Assembly (NCBI RefSeq): GCF_036924745.1
Contig: NZ_JAZHSD010000001.1
Span: forward strand, 3,472,001-3,536,000
Direction: 5' to 3'
Source: Bradyrhizobium sp. AZCC 1693
Lineage (GTDB): Bacteria; Pseudomonadota; Alphaproteobacteria; Rhizobiales; Xanthobacteraceae
DNA: 64,000 nucleotides
The position numbers were made by a program, and so were the translations under genes. Below are positions 34,906 through 42,956 of this stretch, piece by piece. The notes under the pieces are model-generated. The model was not told the DNA's origin and did no database searches. It saw only the letters and a list, made by a program, of their open reading frames with translations. Numbering within the stretch: the first letter of the stretch is position 1; each line of letters begins with the position of its first letter.

Positions 34906-37473
34906 TTATTTCGTCGAGACACCGTAAGAAGGCGTCACAAGTTGCCCACCCAGAATTTTTTGGAAAGAGTACTTGAAGGGAATCGTGGCAAGCGCGAGAA
35001 ATTGCAGAAAGGCCCAGGACAGCGGCGGGACCGCCAGCAAGTTTAGGAAATCTCCGACCGCGGCAAGTGCGAACACGCCCCGATCATCCAGACCGGCGCT
35101 TTCCAAACCGAGCAACTTTCCCATTTTCTGTGCGAACGAATGGATGTCGAGGTCTTGGTAAACGAATACGTAATCGGCCCACACCGCGCTGATCGTTATA
35201 ATCGCCGTTAAACACAACATGACAACGTCGGATTGGAATCCGGACCGAATCGTCGCTTGTCGAAACGACGCGGCCAAATAGGCTGAGCTGATACCCAATG
35301 CACCTAGTGCGAGGCGCACAATTGCTCCGCCGAGGATAAATGGCAGGAGAGCGTACTGAGCAGTCAAGTAGGCCGCGAGCAAGCCACCGACAAGGATAAC
35401 AAAATAGAGGAGAGCAAAGAACAGACCATACCAGTTTGCAATACGCCACCCGAGTGCAACGCGGCTCGCCGCCTTCAAATAATCTGCGACAGTTGAATTA
35501 CGCTCTATATGCTTTCGAAAATCGTCGGCTTTCATCAGGGCTTGCCCTAGACTAAGACGCCTGCCTGAATGACTGATGAAATCAGCTTTTCGCCCATTTG
35601 AATCCCAGCTTGAGGCCGCGCTTTCGATGGCGCGCAATGTTTCAAGTCGCGCCCTTTCCGGTTCGAGCCAGCGAAGAAACCGGGGCCAAGCACGGAACAG
35701 TGCCTCATGGGTCACCTCGACACTAGGCCCGCTCGTGACGACCAGCCTCCACTTCTCGAATGACCTCAAAATCTCTCTTGCTTCATCGTCAAAGCTTTCT
35801 AGGTTGGCCACGCGACGAATGGTCCCGCCACGTTCATTGACCTGCGCGAGCGACGGTACAAAGACACGCTGTCCGGATGTATCTCGCCTTTGTGAGACCT
35901 TGCCGCTGAGGGGCCCTTGTTCGGCACCGGGATCAAATCCACGAAGGGCCCGTTCTGCAGCGTCTTCAATCAATCCCAACAGCTTCCCAACGCTTTCATA
36001 ATTGACTTTGCGAATTCGTTTCTCGACCTCGTATTGTTGCCAGAGACGCTGCAATGTGAACGCCAGTAGTGGAAGGGCGTCTTTCCCACCTGCATCTTCC
36101 ATTAGCATTTCGACCAGTTGAGGCTCTATTTCGACCCCATAGCGAGAGGCTGGTTGCTCGATAGCCTCAGCAATGCGGTACATCGGCAACGACCTCAGAT
36201 CAAACAGCCGCGTCCGAAGCCCCTCGAGACGGGGAGACGTCTGCACTTCCTGAAAGCTGTCGGTTCTCACGGTAAGGACGACGGCGTAATAAGCGGGCTC
36301 ACCTTCCAAGACCTGAAGGAGGGCTGCCCTCACGTAGTCGGCAAACGCATCAGCGCCGTTGCCCACGGCCTGGGCAAGCTCTTCACCCTGATCAATAGCG
36401 ATTAGAACAGTCGCAGCGGGTCGATCCATTTTGAGCTTGAGTGGAGTAATTTCTGTGTCCAACTGGTCACGCAGTTGGCGCAGCATCACCAGATCGATCT
36501 CTTGCGATACAACCCTCAGTTCGTCCGGCGACAATCCTTTGGGCAATTCCTTCCTGGCAGTATCTGCATCGGATTTTGCCGAGCGCCAGCTATTGAGCAA
36601 TCGATCTCGGATTGCCCCAGGAGCCTGCAGTAAATTTTGACGTTCGATAGGCTTGGCCAGCGCCTCGGCAAAATGGAGCAGCGGTTCCGATCCCGGTCGG
36701 AAGCTCCGCAAAGCGACCCATCCGCGTTCTCTCCTTAGTCGCGGCAACACGCCCGCTTTGAGTAGCGACGATTTACCCGAGCCGGACGCTCCCTGTATCA
36801 CATAGGCGCGTGCAGCATAGCCGTAGGCATGGCGGTCACCGCTGGCGCGAAACTCGCGAAGGTCGTCCAATACCTGGGCTATCTCGGAACTGCGGCCGTA
36901 GAAGATTGCGGCATCGCTATCGGTATCTCCAAAGCTCTCCAGGCCCGGAAACGGGGCCTTTAATAGGTTTCCTTCTGCGTCGCGCTCATCCTCGATCGAA
37001 AATACCGAAGGATCGAGGCCTACTTTGGCCAAAGCTCCCGCTGCGCGAAGTCCTTCGGTAAGAGGTTCGCTAATGTGCGGATAGGCATCAAGGTTCAACG
37101 CTGATGGAGCGCCCGCCCGCGCGATATCGACACCCTGATCTTCGAGGAGAACACGAGACAGTCGCTGCTCTTGCGTGTCATCAAGCATCGCTCCGGCTGT
37201 GCAGATCAATGGGATCATGCGACGTCCGGCATACCAGCCGGCCATAAACTCACCGAAACATTCACTTGAGGCTAACCAAGCAGGTGTGACCAGAGATAAC
37301 ACTACTCGGCAAGATCCGCCCGCCCGTCGCAGGGCTGCCGCCCATTTGTCTCCCGAGCGGATAGAATCATGATCGAGAAAGATATCGTCAAAGCCTTTGT
37401 GCGTCAGCCAAGCCTCTATCTCGGATGCTAACGCATCATCTTGGCTGGCGTGCGAAAAGAAAATTGCCGCCAT
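34906..37473 (-). CDS. TIR-nSTAND NTPase with C-terminal membrane helices (putative defence protein)
   Basis: An 855-residue protein. Residues 1-125 form a TIR domain (IFFSHASQDDALASEIEAWL, then the SSECFGEFM motif with Glu75 as candidate NADase residue). Residues 175-650 form a STAND-type NTPase with Walker A GASGSGKSSLLKAG (228-241), Walker B TVLIAIDQGEEL, and a helical sensor region with VEVTHEALFRAWPRF. After residue 690 come about five to six membrane helices (LFFALLYFVILVGGLLAAYL onward) instead of WD40 or TPR sensor repeats. The start at 37473 is chosen by AGGGG spacing and because the TIR fold begins there. The gene is noticeably less GC-rich than its neighbours, consistent with transfer. 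The architecture suggests an abortive-infection or NAD-depletion immune sensor at the membrane; this is inference. Confidence 0.82.
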   Translation of the reverse strand: MAAIFFSHASQDDALASEIEAWLTHKGFDDIFLDHDSIRSGDKWAAALRRAGGSCRVVLSLVTPAWLASSECFGEFMAGWYAGRRMIPLICTAGAMLDDTQEQRLSRVLLEDQGVDIARAGAPSALNLDAYPHISEPLTEGLRAAGALAKVGLDPSVFSIEDERDAEGNLLKAPFPGLESFGDTDSDAAIFYGRSSEIAQVLDDLREFRASGDRHAYGYAARAYVIQGASGSGKSSLLKAGVLPRLRRERGWVALRSFRPGSEPLLHFAEALAKPIERQNLLQAPGAIRDRLLNSWRSAKSDADTARKELPKGLSPDELRVVSQEIDLVMLRQLRDQLDTEITPLKLKMDRPAATVLIAIDQGEELAQAVGNGADAFADYVRAALLQVLEGEPAYYAVVLTVRTDSFQEVQTSPRLEGLRTRLFDLRSLPMYRIAEAIEQPASRYGVEIEPQLVEMLMEDAGGKDALPLLAFTLQRLWQQYEVEKRIRKVNYESVGKLLGLIEDAAERALRGFDPGAEQGPLSGKVSQRRDTSGQRVFVPSLAQVNERGGTIRRVANLESFDDEAREILRSFEKWRLVVTSGPSVEVTHEALFRAWPRFLRWLEPERARLETLRAIESAASSWDSNGRKADFISHSGRRLSLGQALMKADDFRKHIERNSTVADYLKAASRVALGWRIANWYGLFFALLYFVILVGGLLAAYLTAQYALLPFILGGAIVRLALGALGISSAYLAASFRQATIRSGFQSDVVMLCLTAIITISAVWADYVFVYQDLDIHSFAQKMGKLLGLESAGLDDRGVFALAAVGDFLNLLAVPPLSWAFLQFLALATIPFKYSFQKILGGQLVTPSYGVSTK

Positions 37474-37699
37474 AGTGAGACCCCTGTCAAATTGGTCCGC
37501 AGACTTTATTTCACATACTCGGGAAGGTTGCAACAACAGCCGACCACCGACGTTATGCTGCGAGCTCCAAGCTCGACTTCGATGACTACAGGCCGCAGCA
37601 AAATCCCCTCACGACAGGTTTCGAATGAACCGTATCTTGCAGTGCGTCGACTAACGGAACGTGCAATCCTGTTCTTGACTAGTCTTTGGGCCCGCTGCA

Positions 37700-38104
37700 A
37701 TGATCCTTCAATCCCTCGCCGGGTTGCCGGCGTTCCTGGTCTATTTCTGCACGGCGATTGTCGCCGTGGTGGCCTACCTCTTCGTCTATACCCGCGTCAC
37801 CGCGCATAACGAGTTCGATCTGATCCGCGCCAACGAGCCGGCAGCGGCGATTGCGCTGGGTTTGAGCCTGCTCGGCTTCGTGTTGCCGCTGGTCAGCGCC
37901 ATCGCGCATTCCGCCAATGTCTGGGACTGCCTGATCTGGGCTGCGATCGCGCTGATCGTGCAGATCATCGTCTATTTCCTCGTCAGGGTTCCGGTGCCGA
38001 AATTGTCGGAGCGGATCGCTTCCGGCGAGCTCGCCGCCGCGATCTGGCTCGGGCTGGCCTCGCTCGCCGCCGGCGCCCTCAACGCCGCCTGCATGATCTA
38101 CTGA
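37700..38104 (+). CDS. yjfL: DUF350 membrane protein (YjfL-like)
   Basis: A 134-residue protein with four membrane helices (FLVYFCTAIVAVVAYLFVY, IALGLSLLGFVLPLVSAI, LIWAAIALIVQIIVYFLV, AIWLGLASLAAGALNAACMI) and the family motif FDLIRANEPAAAIALG. With the following Ser/Gly-rich protein and glutathionylspermidine-synthase-like gene it reproduces the E. coli yjfL-yjfM-yjfC order. Its role is unknown; such operons are linked to envelope or peptide modification in annotation only. Confidence 0.85.
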   Translation: MILQSLAGLPAFLVYFCTAIVAVVAYLFVYTRVTAHNEFDLIRANEPAAAIALGLSLLGFVLPLVSAIAHSANVWDCLIWAAIALIVQIIVYFLVRVPVPKLSERIASGELAAAIWLGLASLAAGALNAACMIY

Positions 38105-38106
38105 CC

Positions 38107-38526
38107 ATGGCCGACAAATCAGACAAGGATTTCGGCAAGCGCAAACCGGTCTCGGTGCCGGCTTCGCCGCGTCCCGCTCAACCGCCGGCGAAGCGTTCGG
38201 GCCATGTTGCGCTGCTGCTGATGGGTACGTTCGCGGTCGGCAGCGCCGCTTACGCACTGATGCCGAACCGCAATTGCGAGCCATCGCCGAATGCGGCCTC
38301 GTCGCTCCAGCAAAGCAATGCCGAATGCTCGTCGCGCGGATCTTCATCCAGCAGCCATGGCGGTTCCGGTGGCGGTTCCGGCGGCGGCTCGTCGCGCAGC
38401 AGCTACTACTCAAGCGATTCGTCCTCAAGCCATTCATCCTCTGGCACTTCCGATTCCGGCTCGCACAGCGCGCAGCGCGGCGGCTTCGGCTCGTTCGGGC
38501 ACGCCGTCGGCTTCTCCGGCGGCTGA
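38107..38526 (+). CDS. Ser/Gly-rich lipoprotein-like protein (DUF1190, YjfM/YgiB-like)
   Basis: A 139-residue protein: a charged N-terminus, one hydrophobic segment (VALLLMGTFAVGSAAYALM), two cysteines, then a Ser/Gly/Tyr low-complexity tail (residues 75-125) ending in GFGSFGHAVGFSGG. This fits the DUF1190 type encoded with YjfL and YjfC in enterobacteria. Its start is two bases after the DUF350 stop, so the genes are coupled. Confidence 0.75.
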   Translation: MADKSDKDFGKRKPVSVPASPRPAQPPAKRSGHVALLLMGTFAVGSAAYALMPNRNCEPSPNAASSLQQSNAECSSRGSSSSSHGGSGGGSGGGSSRSSYYSSDSSSSHSSSGTSDSGSHSAQRGGFGSFGHAVGFSGG

Positions 38527-38531
38527 CGTTC

Positions 38532-39689
38532 ATGCAGCGCATCCCCTGCCCCGAACGCGACGATTGGCGTGCCACCGCCGAAAGCACAGGCTTCACGTTT
38601 CACACCATCAACGGCGAGCGCTATTGGGACGAACGGGCCTACTACGCGTTCACGCTGAACGAGATCGAACGGCGGATCGAGGCGCCCACCGGCGAGATCG
38701 ATGCGATGTGCCTCGAACTGGTCGGCCGCGCCATCACCGACGAAAAATATCTGCGCCGGCTGAAAATACCCGAAGCCTTCTGGCCGCTGCTGTCCGAGAG
38801 CTGGCGCCGCCACGACGCCAGCCTCTATGGCCGGCTGGACCTGAGCTACGACGGCTGGAGCCCGGCGAAACTGCTGGAGTACAACGCGGATACGCCGACC
38901 TCGATTTTCGAAGCGGCGGTTTTTCAGTGGACCTGGCTCGAACAGGCGATGGAGCGCAACATCATCCCGAAGCGCGCCGACCAGTTCAATTCAATTCATG
39001 AGCGCCTGATCGACGCCTGGAAGAAACACGGTGGCGCGAAGCATTTGCATCTCGCCGGAATGACCGACAATGCCGAGGATGCCGGCACGCTGGCCTATCT
39101 GCAGGACACCGCGAGCCAAGCCGGATTGAAGACGACGCTGATGGATATCAGGGATGTCGGACTGGGCGGCGATGGCCGCTTCGTCGATCTCGACGATCTC
39201 GGAATTGAGCTCGCCTTCAAGCTCTATCCCTGGGAATGGATGTTTCAGGACGCGTTCGGCGCGAAGCTCGCGACCGCGCCGACACGCTGGATCGAGCCGC
39301 CCTGGAAGGCGATCCTCTCCAACAAGGGTATTCTACCGCTGCTATGGGAGATGTTTCCGAAGCACCCCAATTTGCTGCCGGCCTATTTCGAGGACGATCC
39401 GAAGGCGGCGATGCTCGGCTCCTCGTTCGTGCGCAAGCCGCTCTATTCGCGCGAGGGCGCCAATGTCGCGCTGGTCAGCGCCGGCACCACGCTGATGGAA
39501 CAGCAAGGCCCGTACGGCGCGGAAGGATTCATCCGGCAGGCTTTCGCGCCGCTGCCGAGCTTCGCCGACCAGTACCCGGTGCTTGGAAGCTGGCTGGTCG
39601 ATCACACGCCATGCGGCCTGTCGATCCGCGAGGACGAGAACCCGATCACCGGCAACACGTCACGCTTCGTGCCGCACGCGATTTTGTAG
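38532..39689 (+). CDS. yjfC: Glutathionylspermidine synthase-like ATP-grasp enzyme (YjfC/YgiC-like)
   Basis: A 385-residue ATP-grasp ligase-type enzyme of the glutathionylspermidine synthase C-terminal family. Visible motifs are YGRLDLSYDGWSPAKLLEYN with the ATP and metal residues, NADTPTSIFEAAVFQW, LAFKLYPWEWMFQDAF, and the C-terminal IREDENPITGNTSRFVPH. E. coli relatives lack true Gsp synthase activity and presumably join a peptide-like substrate to an amine. It is the last gene of the yjfLMC-like operon. Confidence 0.85.
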   Translation: MQRIPCPERDDWRATAESTGFTFHTINGERYWDERAYYAFTLNEIERRIEAPTGEIDAMCLELVGRAITDEKYLRRLKIPEAFWPLLSESWRRHDASLYGRLDLSYDGWSPAKLLEYNADTPTSIFEAAVFQWTWLEQAMERNIIPKRADQFNSIHERLIDAWKKHGGAKHLHLAGMTDNAEDAGTLAYLQDTASQAGLKTTLMDIRDVGLGGDGRFVDLDDLGIELAFKLYPWEWMFQDAFGAKLATAPTRWIEPPWKAILSNKGILPLLWEMFPKHPNLLPAYFEDDPKAAMLGSSFVRKPLYSREGANVALVSAGTTLMEQQGPYGAEGFIRQAFAPLPSFADQYPVLGSWLVDHTPCGLSIREDENPITGNTSRFVPHAIL

Positions 39690-39710
39690 AGCGGGATATG
39701 CGGGCGTGAG

Positions 39711-39860
39711 CTCTTCTCCCTCGCCCCGTTCTTACGGGGAGAGGGTCGGGGTGAGGGGCCCATCCGCGAATCCCAATGACGATTGGAGTGCGCCGAGAGC
39801 CCCCTCACCCGAAGCCTTCGGCTTCGACCTCTCCCCGCAAAGAGGCGAGGCGAAGAGCGA
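39711..39860. repeat. Two GC-rich inverted-repeat units in the gap before cheR
   Basis: CTCTTCTCCCTCGCCCCG / CGGGGAGAGGGTCGGGGTGAG forms one hairpin and the CCCCCTCACC...CTTCGGCTTC...CCTCTCCCCG segment another. They match the pattern at 378-434. The position between convergent operons would suit transcription termination. Confidence 0.65.
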
Positions 39861-39862
39861 GA

Positions 39863-40741
39863 TCAGCGCGCGGCGGCGACCGCCCGCAGGGCTTGCGGCA
39901 CCAGGGTTGACGTCCCCACCCGTATCACCGGCGCGATGTTGGGACGATAAAGTCCGCGGCGCTCCGGATAGGGCTTGAAGGTGTTGGTGATGCCGACCAC
40001 GGATTCGGCAGCCCCCAGCGCCAGCACGCCGTCGGGCTCCATCATCCGGGAGAGCCGCTCGAAGATATTGGTCTTGGTATTCTGATCGAAATAGATCAGC
40101 ACGTTGCGGCAGAAGATGATGTCGAACACGCCGAGATGGGAGAAGTCCTGCAGCAGGTTGAGTTGACGATGCTGCACCATGCTGCGGATCTCGGCATTGA
40201 TCTGCCAGAGCTCGCCGTTCTGGGTGAAATATTTCACCAGCAACCCGATCGGCAATCCGCGCTGCACCTCGAACTGGCTGAAGATTCCGGCCTTCGATTT
40301 TTCCAGCACCGCCTGCGACAGATCGGTCGCGACAATCTCGGTGCGCCAGCCCGACAGCAGGGAACCTGCTTCCTTCAGGCACATCGCAATCGAGTACGGC
40401 TCCTGCCCGGTGGAGGAAGCCGCGCACCAGATGCGCAGGGAACGGCGGGCCGCGCGCGCCTGCGCCATCGCCGGGATGACCGTCTCCCGCAAATGATCGA
40501 ACGGAATCTTGTCGCGGAAGAAGAACGTCTCGTTGGTGGTCATCGCTTCGACCACCTCCGCCGTCAGCGCGTTGGCTCCGCCCTTCATCTTCTCGACGAG
40601 CTCGGAAATGCCTGGCAGGCTGGCCTTGCGCGCCAGCGGCAACAGCCGGCTTTCGACCAGATATTGCTTGTCGGCCGAAAGATCGAGCCCGGAGCGCTCT
40701 TTCAGAAGCTTACGCAGATACTCATAGTCTGAAGGCGTCAC
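39863..40741 (-). CDS. cheR: Chemoreceptor methyltransferase CheR
   Basis: Transfers methyl groups from SAM to glutamates of chemoreceptors. The 292 residues contain the N-terminal helical domain ([21 protein letters not shown]), the [10 protein letters not shown] motif, the SAM-binding [18 protein letters not shown] and the [12 protein letters not shown] block. GTG at 40741 overlaps the cheB stop (GTGA), so translation is coupled; a longer upstream frame runs inside cheB and is rejected. It is the last gene of the che operon. Confidence 0.93.
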   Translation of the reverse strand: MTPSDYEYLRKLLKERSGLDLSADKQYLVESRLLPLARKASLPGISELVEKMKGGANALTAEVVEAMTTNETFFFRDKIPFDHLRETVIPAMAQARAARRSLRIWCAASSTGQEPYSIAMCLKEAGSLLSGWRTEIVATDLSQAVLEKSKAGIFSQFEVQRGLPIGLLVKYFTQNGELWQINAEIRSMVQHRQLNLLQDFSHLGVFDIIFCRNVLIYFDQNTKTNIFERLSRMMEPDGVLALGAAESVVGITNTFKPYPERRGLYRPNIAPVIRVGTSTLVPQALRAVAAAR

Positions 40742-41910
40742 GAACGATCTCCCGAAAACAACCGAACCAGTTTGGGCGCGATCTGATTGAGCGGCAGAAC
40801 CGCCGCGCAAATACCTGCATTGGCGGCCGCGCCTGGCATGCCCCACACCACGCTGGTCGCTTCGTCCTGGGCAATCACGCTGCCGCCGGCAGCGACGATG
40901 TCCTTGCCGCCGCGCATGCCGTCGGAGCCCATGCCGGTCAGAATCACCGACATGATGCCGCCCTGCCAGACGTCGATGGCGGAGTTGAACAGCGGGTCCA
41001 CCGCGGGTTTGCAGAAATTCACCGGCGGCCCGTCGTCGAGCGCGATCGCGGTCTCGGTGCCATGGCGCACCACGCGCATGTGGCGGCCGCCCGGCGCAAG
41101 ATAGATCCGGCCGGGCTTGACGGTCTCGCCATCGACGGCCTCATGCGCCGGCCGGCGGCTCGCGCGCCCCAGATGCTCGGCGAGAATCGTGGTGAAGGTC
41201 GGCGGCATGTGCTGGGTGATCAGCACCGGAAAACGATCGATCACCGGGCCGATGTCGGCAACCAGCGTCATCAGCGCCTGCGGGCCACCGGTCGACGAGC
41301 CGATCAGGAGCACCCGCGGCGCCAGCATGCTGAAGGGCTGACGCGCCAGTTGCAGTTGCGCAACCGGCGCGGCGAGCGGCTGGGCCAATACTCCGCGTGC
41401 CCGCTCGGGGGCCGGCGCCATCGACGGGCTCGCGGCAGGCTGCGCACGCCGGCGGGCCCTGGCGCCCAGATGACGAATCTTCTGAATCAGATCGTGGTGG
41501 AAGGTCTCGGCCGCGGTGGCCTCGCGCGTGCTCTCCGGCTTTGGAATGTAGTCGGAGGCGCCGAGCGAAAGCGCCTTGAAGCTGATCTCAGCATTGCGGC
41601 GGGTCAGCGTCGACGCCATGATGATGACGAGGTCGCGTTTTTTCGCCAAGAGTTGCGGCAGCGCCGAAATGCCGTCGAGTTCCGGCATTTCGATATCGAG
41701 CACGGCAACATCGGGCTTGATGCGCTCGATCTGGTTGACGGCGTCGAGACCGGTGCGCAGGGAGGCCGAGACCTCCATGTCCGGCTCGGCGCCGATCCAG
41801 CGCGAGATCATCCCGCGGATCACGACGGAGTCGTCGACCACCATGACGCGCAGCTTGTCTTGCCGTGTCGAGATTGGTGGTGGAGACCTCGTTAACGCAA
41901 CACTCATCAA
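40738..41910 (-). CDS. cheB: Chemotaxis methylesterase/response regulator CheB
   Basis: Removes methyl groups from chemoreceptors when phosphorylated by CheA. Residues 20-140 form the receiver domain with phospho-Asp in [14 protein letters not shown] and Lys in DYIPKPEST. Residues 195-390 are the esterase domain with the catalytic Ser in [12 protein letters not shown], His in [10 protein letters not shown] and Asp in [12 protein letters not shown]. An Ala/Pro/Arg-rich linker joins them. Alternative start at 41907. Member of the cheA-cheW-cheY-cheB-cheR operon. Confidence 0.95.
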   Translation of the reverse strand: MMSVALTRSPPPISTRQDKLRVMVVDDSVVIRGMISRWIGAEPDMEVSASLRTGLDAVNQIERIKPDVAVLDIEMPELDGISALPQLLAKKRDLVIIMASTLTRRNAEISFKALSLGASDYIPKPESTREATAAETFHHDLIQKIRHLGARARRRAQPAASPSMAPAPERARGVLAQPLAAPVAQLQLARQPFSMLAPRVLLIGSSTGGPQALMTLVADIGPVIDRFPVLITQHMPPTFTTILAEHLGRASRRPAHEAVDGETVKPGRIYLAPGGRHMRVVRHGTETAIALDDGPPVNFCKPAVDPLFNSAIDVWQGGIMSVILTGMGSDGMRGGKDIVAAGGSVIAQDEATSVVWGMPGAAANAGICAAVLPLNQIAPKLVRLFSGDRS

Positions 41911-41989
41911 TTCACCCGACCCAACTCAAGCGGCACACTTACAAGACAACGCCGAAGGCCGTTGAGCCGCCGGGATCACCTGCTCAAGA

Positions 41990-42355
41990 TCAGAGCAGGC
42001 CGACTTCCTGGAACTTCGCGGTGACGATGTCCTTGTCGAACGGCTTCATGATGTACTCGTTGGCGCCGGCATGCAGCGCGCGCGCAATGTGTGCGACGTC
42101 GTTTTCGGTGGTGCAGAACACCACCTTGGGCGCGTCGCCGCCGGGCATGCGGCGCAGATTGCCGAGGAATTCGTAGCCGTCCATGACCGGCATGTTCCAG
42201 TCGAGCAGAACCGCTTCGGGCATGGCGCGCTTGCAGACTTCAAGCGCCTTTTGGCCGTCCTCGGCTTCGACGATCTGAAAGTCGAGACCTTCGAGGATGC
42301 GGCGGGCGACTTTTCGGATGACGCTCGAGTCATCGACGACCAGACATGTTTTCAT
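41990..42355 (-). CDS. cheY: Chemotaxis response regulator CheY
   Basis: A 121-residue stand-alone receiver domain. Acidic pair VDDSS near residue 8, phospho-acceptor Asp in AVLLDWNMPVMDGYEF (Asp51 region), Thr switch in VFCTTENDV, Lys in EYIMKPFDKD. It relays the CheA signal to the flagellar switch, or serves as a phosphate sink. It lies between cheW and cheB in the operon. Confidence 0.93.
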   Translation of the reverse strand: MKTCLVVDDSSVIRKVARRILEGLDFQIVEAEDGQKALEVCKRAMPEAVLLDWNMPVMDGYEFLGNLRRMPGGDAPKVVFCTTENDVAHIARALHAGANEYIMKPFDKDIVTAKFQEVGLL

Positions 42356-42413
42356 TTTAGGCCTCCAATTGCACCAGATCCCAACAGGGATGTTTCCGTT
42401 CCAGGTTCGGTCT

Positions 42414-42890
42414 TCATGCCGCCATCAGGTCCGGCATGATTTCGAGAACGCGATCGATGTCGAGGACGACCATGAGCTGGCCGTCGAGACGGTGAACGCC
42501 GCCGGCCAGCTTGGCCATGCGGGGATCGAGATTGACGGGGTTTTCCTCGCGGCCGTTGTCGTGAAGTTTCAAGACCTCGCCGATCTGGTCGATCAAAAGG
42601 CCGTAGGACTCGCCGCGCAGATCGACGCCGACCGCCATCGGCGGCTTGCCGTCGTCGTTCTTCGGCAGGCCCAGGCGGGCGCGCATGTCGACCACGGTGA
42701 CGATGCGGCCGCGCAGGTTGAGCACGCCGGCGATCTCGCTGGAGGCCAGCGGCACCCGCGTCAGCCGTTCCGGCATGAACACGTCCTGCACCCGCGAGAT
42801 CGGCAGGCCGAACAATTGCCCGCCGATCACGGCGGTGACGTATTCGGCCACGGTGCCCTCGATGGTCTCGGTCTTGGTTGTCATGGTCAC
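42414..42890 (-). CDS. cheW: Chemotaxis adaptor CheW
   Basis: Couples chemoreceptors to CheA. The 158 residues show the CheW fold: VTAVIGGQLFGLPISRVQDV, the NLRGRIVTVVDMRARLGLP loop, GLLIDQIGEVLKL and the C-terminal RLDGQLMVVLDIDRVLE. It is co-directional with cheA upstream and cheY downstream. The ATG at 42890 is kept; an in-frame ATG two codons later also exists. Confidence 0.94.
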   Translation of the reverse strand: MTMTTKTETIEGTVAEYVTAVIGGQLFGLPISRVQDVFMPERLTRVPLASSEIAGVLNLRGRIVTVVDMRARLGLPKNDDGKPPMAVGVDLRGESYGLLIDQIGEVLKLHDNGREENPVNLDPRMAKLAGGVHRLDGQLMVVLDIDRVLEIMPDLMAA

Positions 42891-42901
42891 TTACCTTGTT
42901 T

Positions 42902-42951
42902 GAGCATGATCTTTTCGGAAAACCGGTTCCCACTTTTCCGGATCATGCTCT
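42902..42951. repeat. Rhizobial-type palindromic repeat between cheA and cheW
   Basis: GAGCATGATC and GATCATGCTC flank a centre with TTTTCGGAAAACCGG...CTTTTCCG, itself partly pairing. This short element is common between genes in Rhizobiales and would form a stable hairpin in the che operon mRNA. Confidence 0.8.
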
Positions 42952-42956
42952 ATTCC

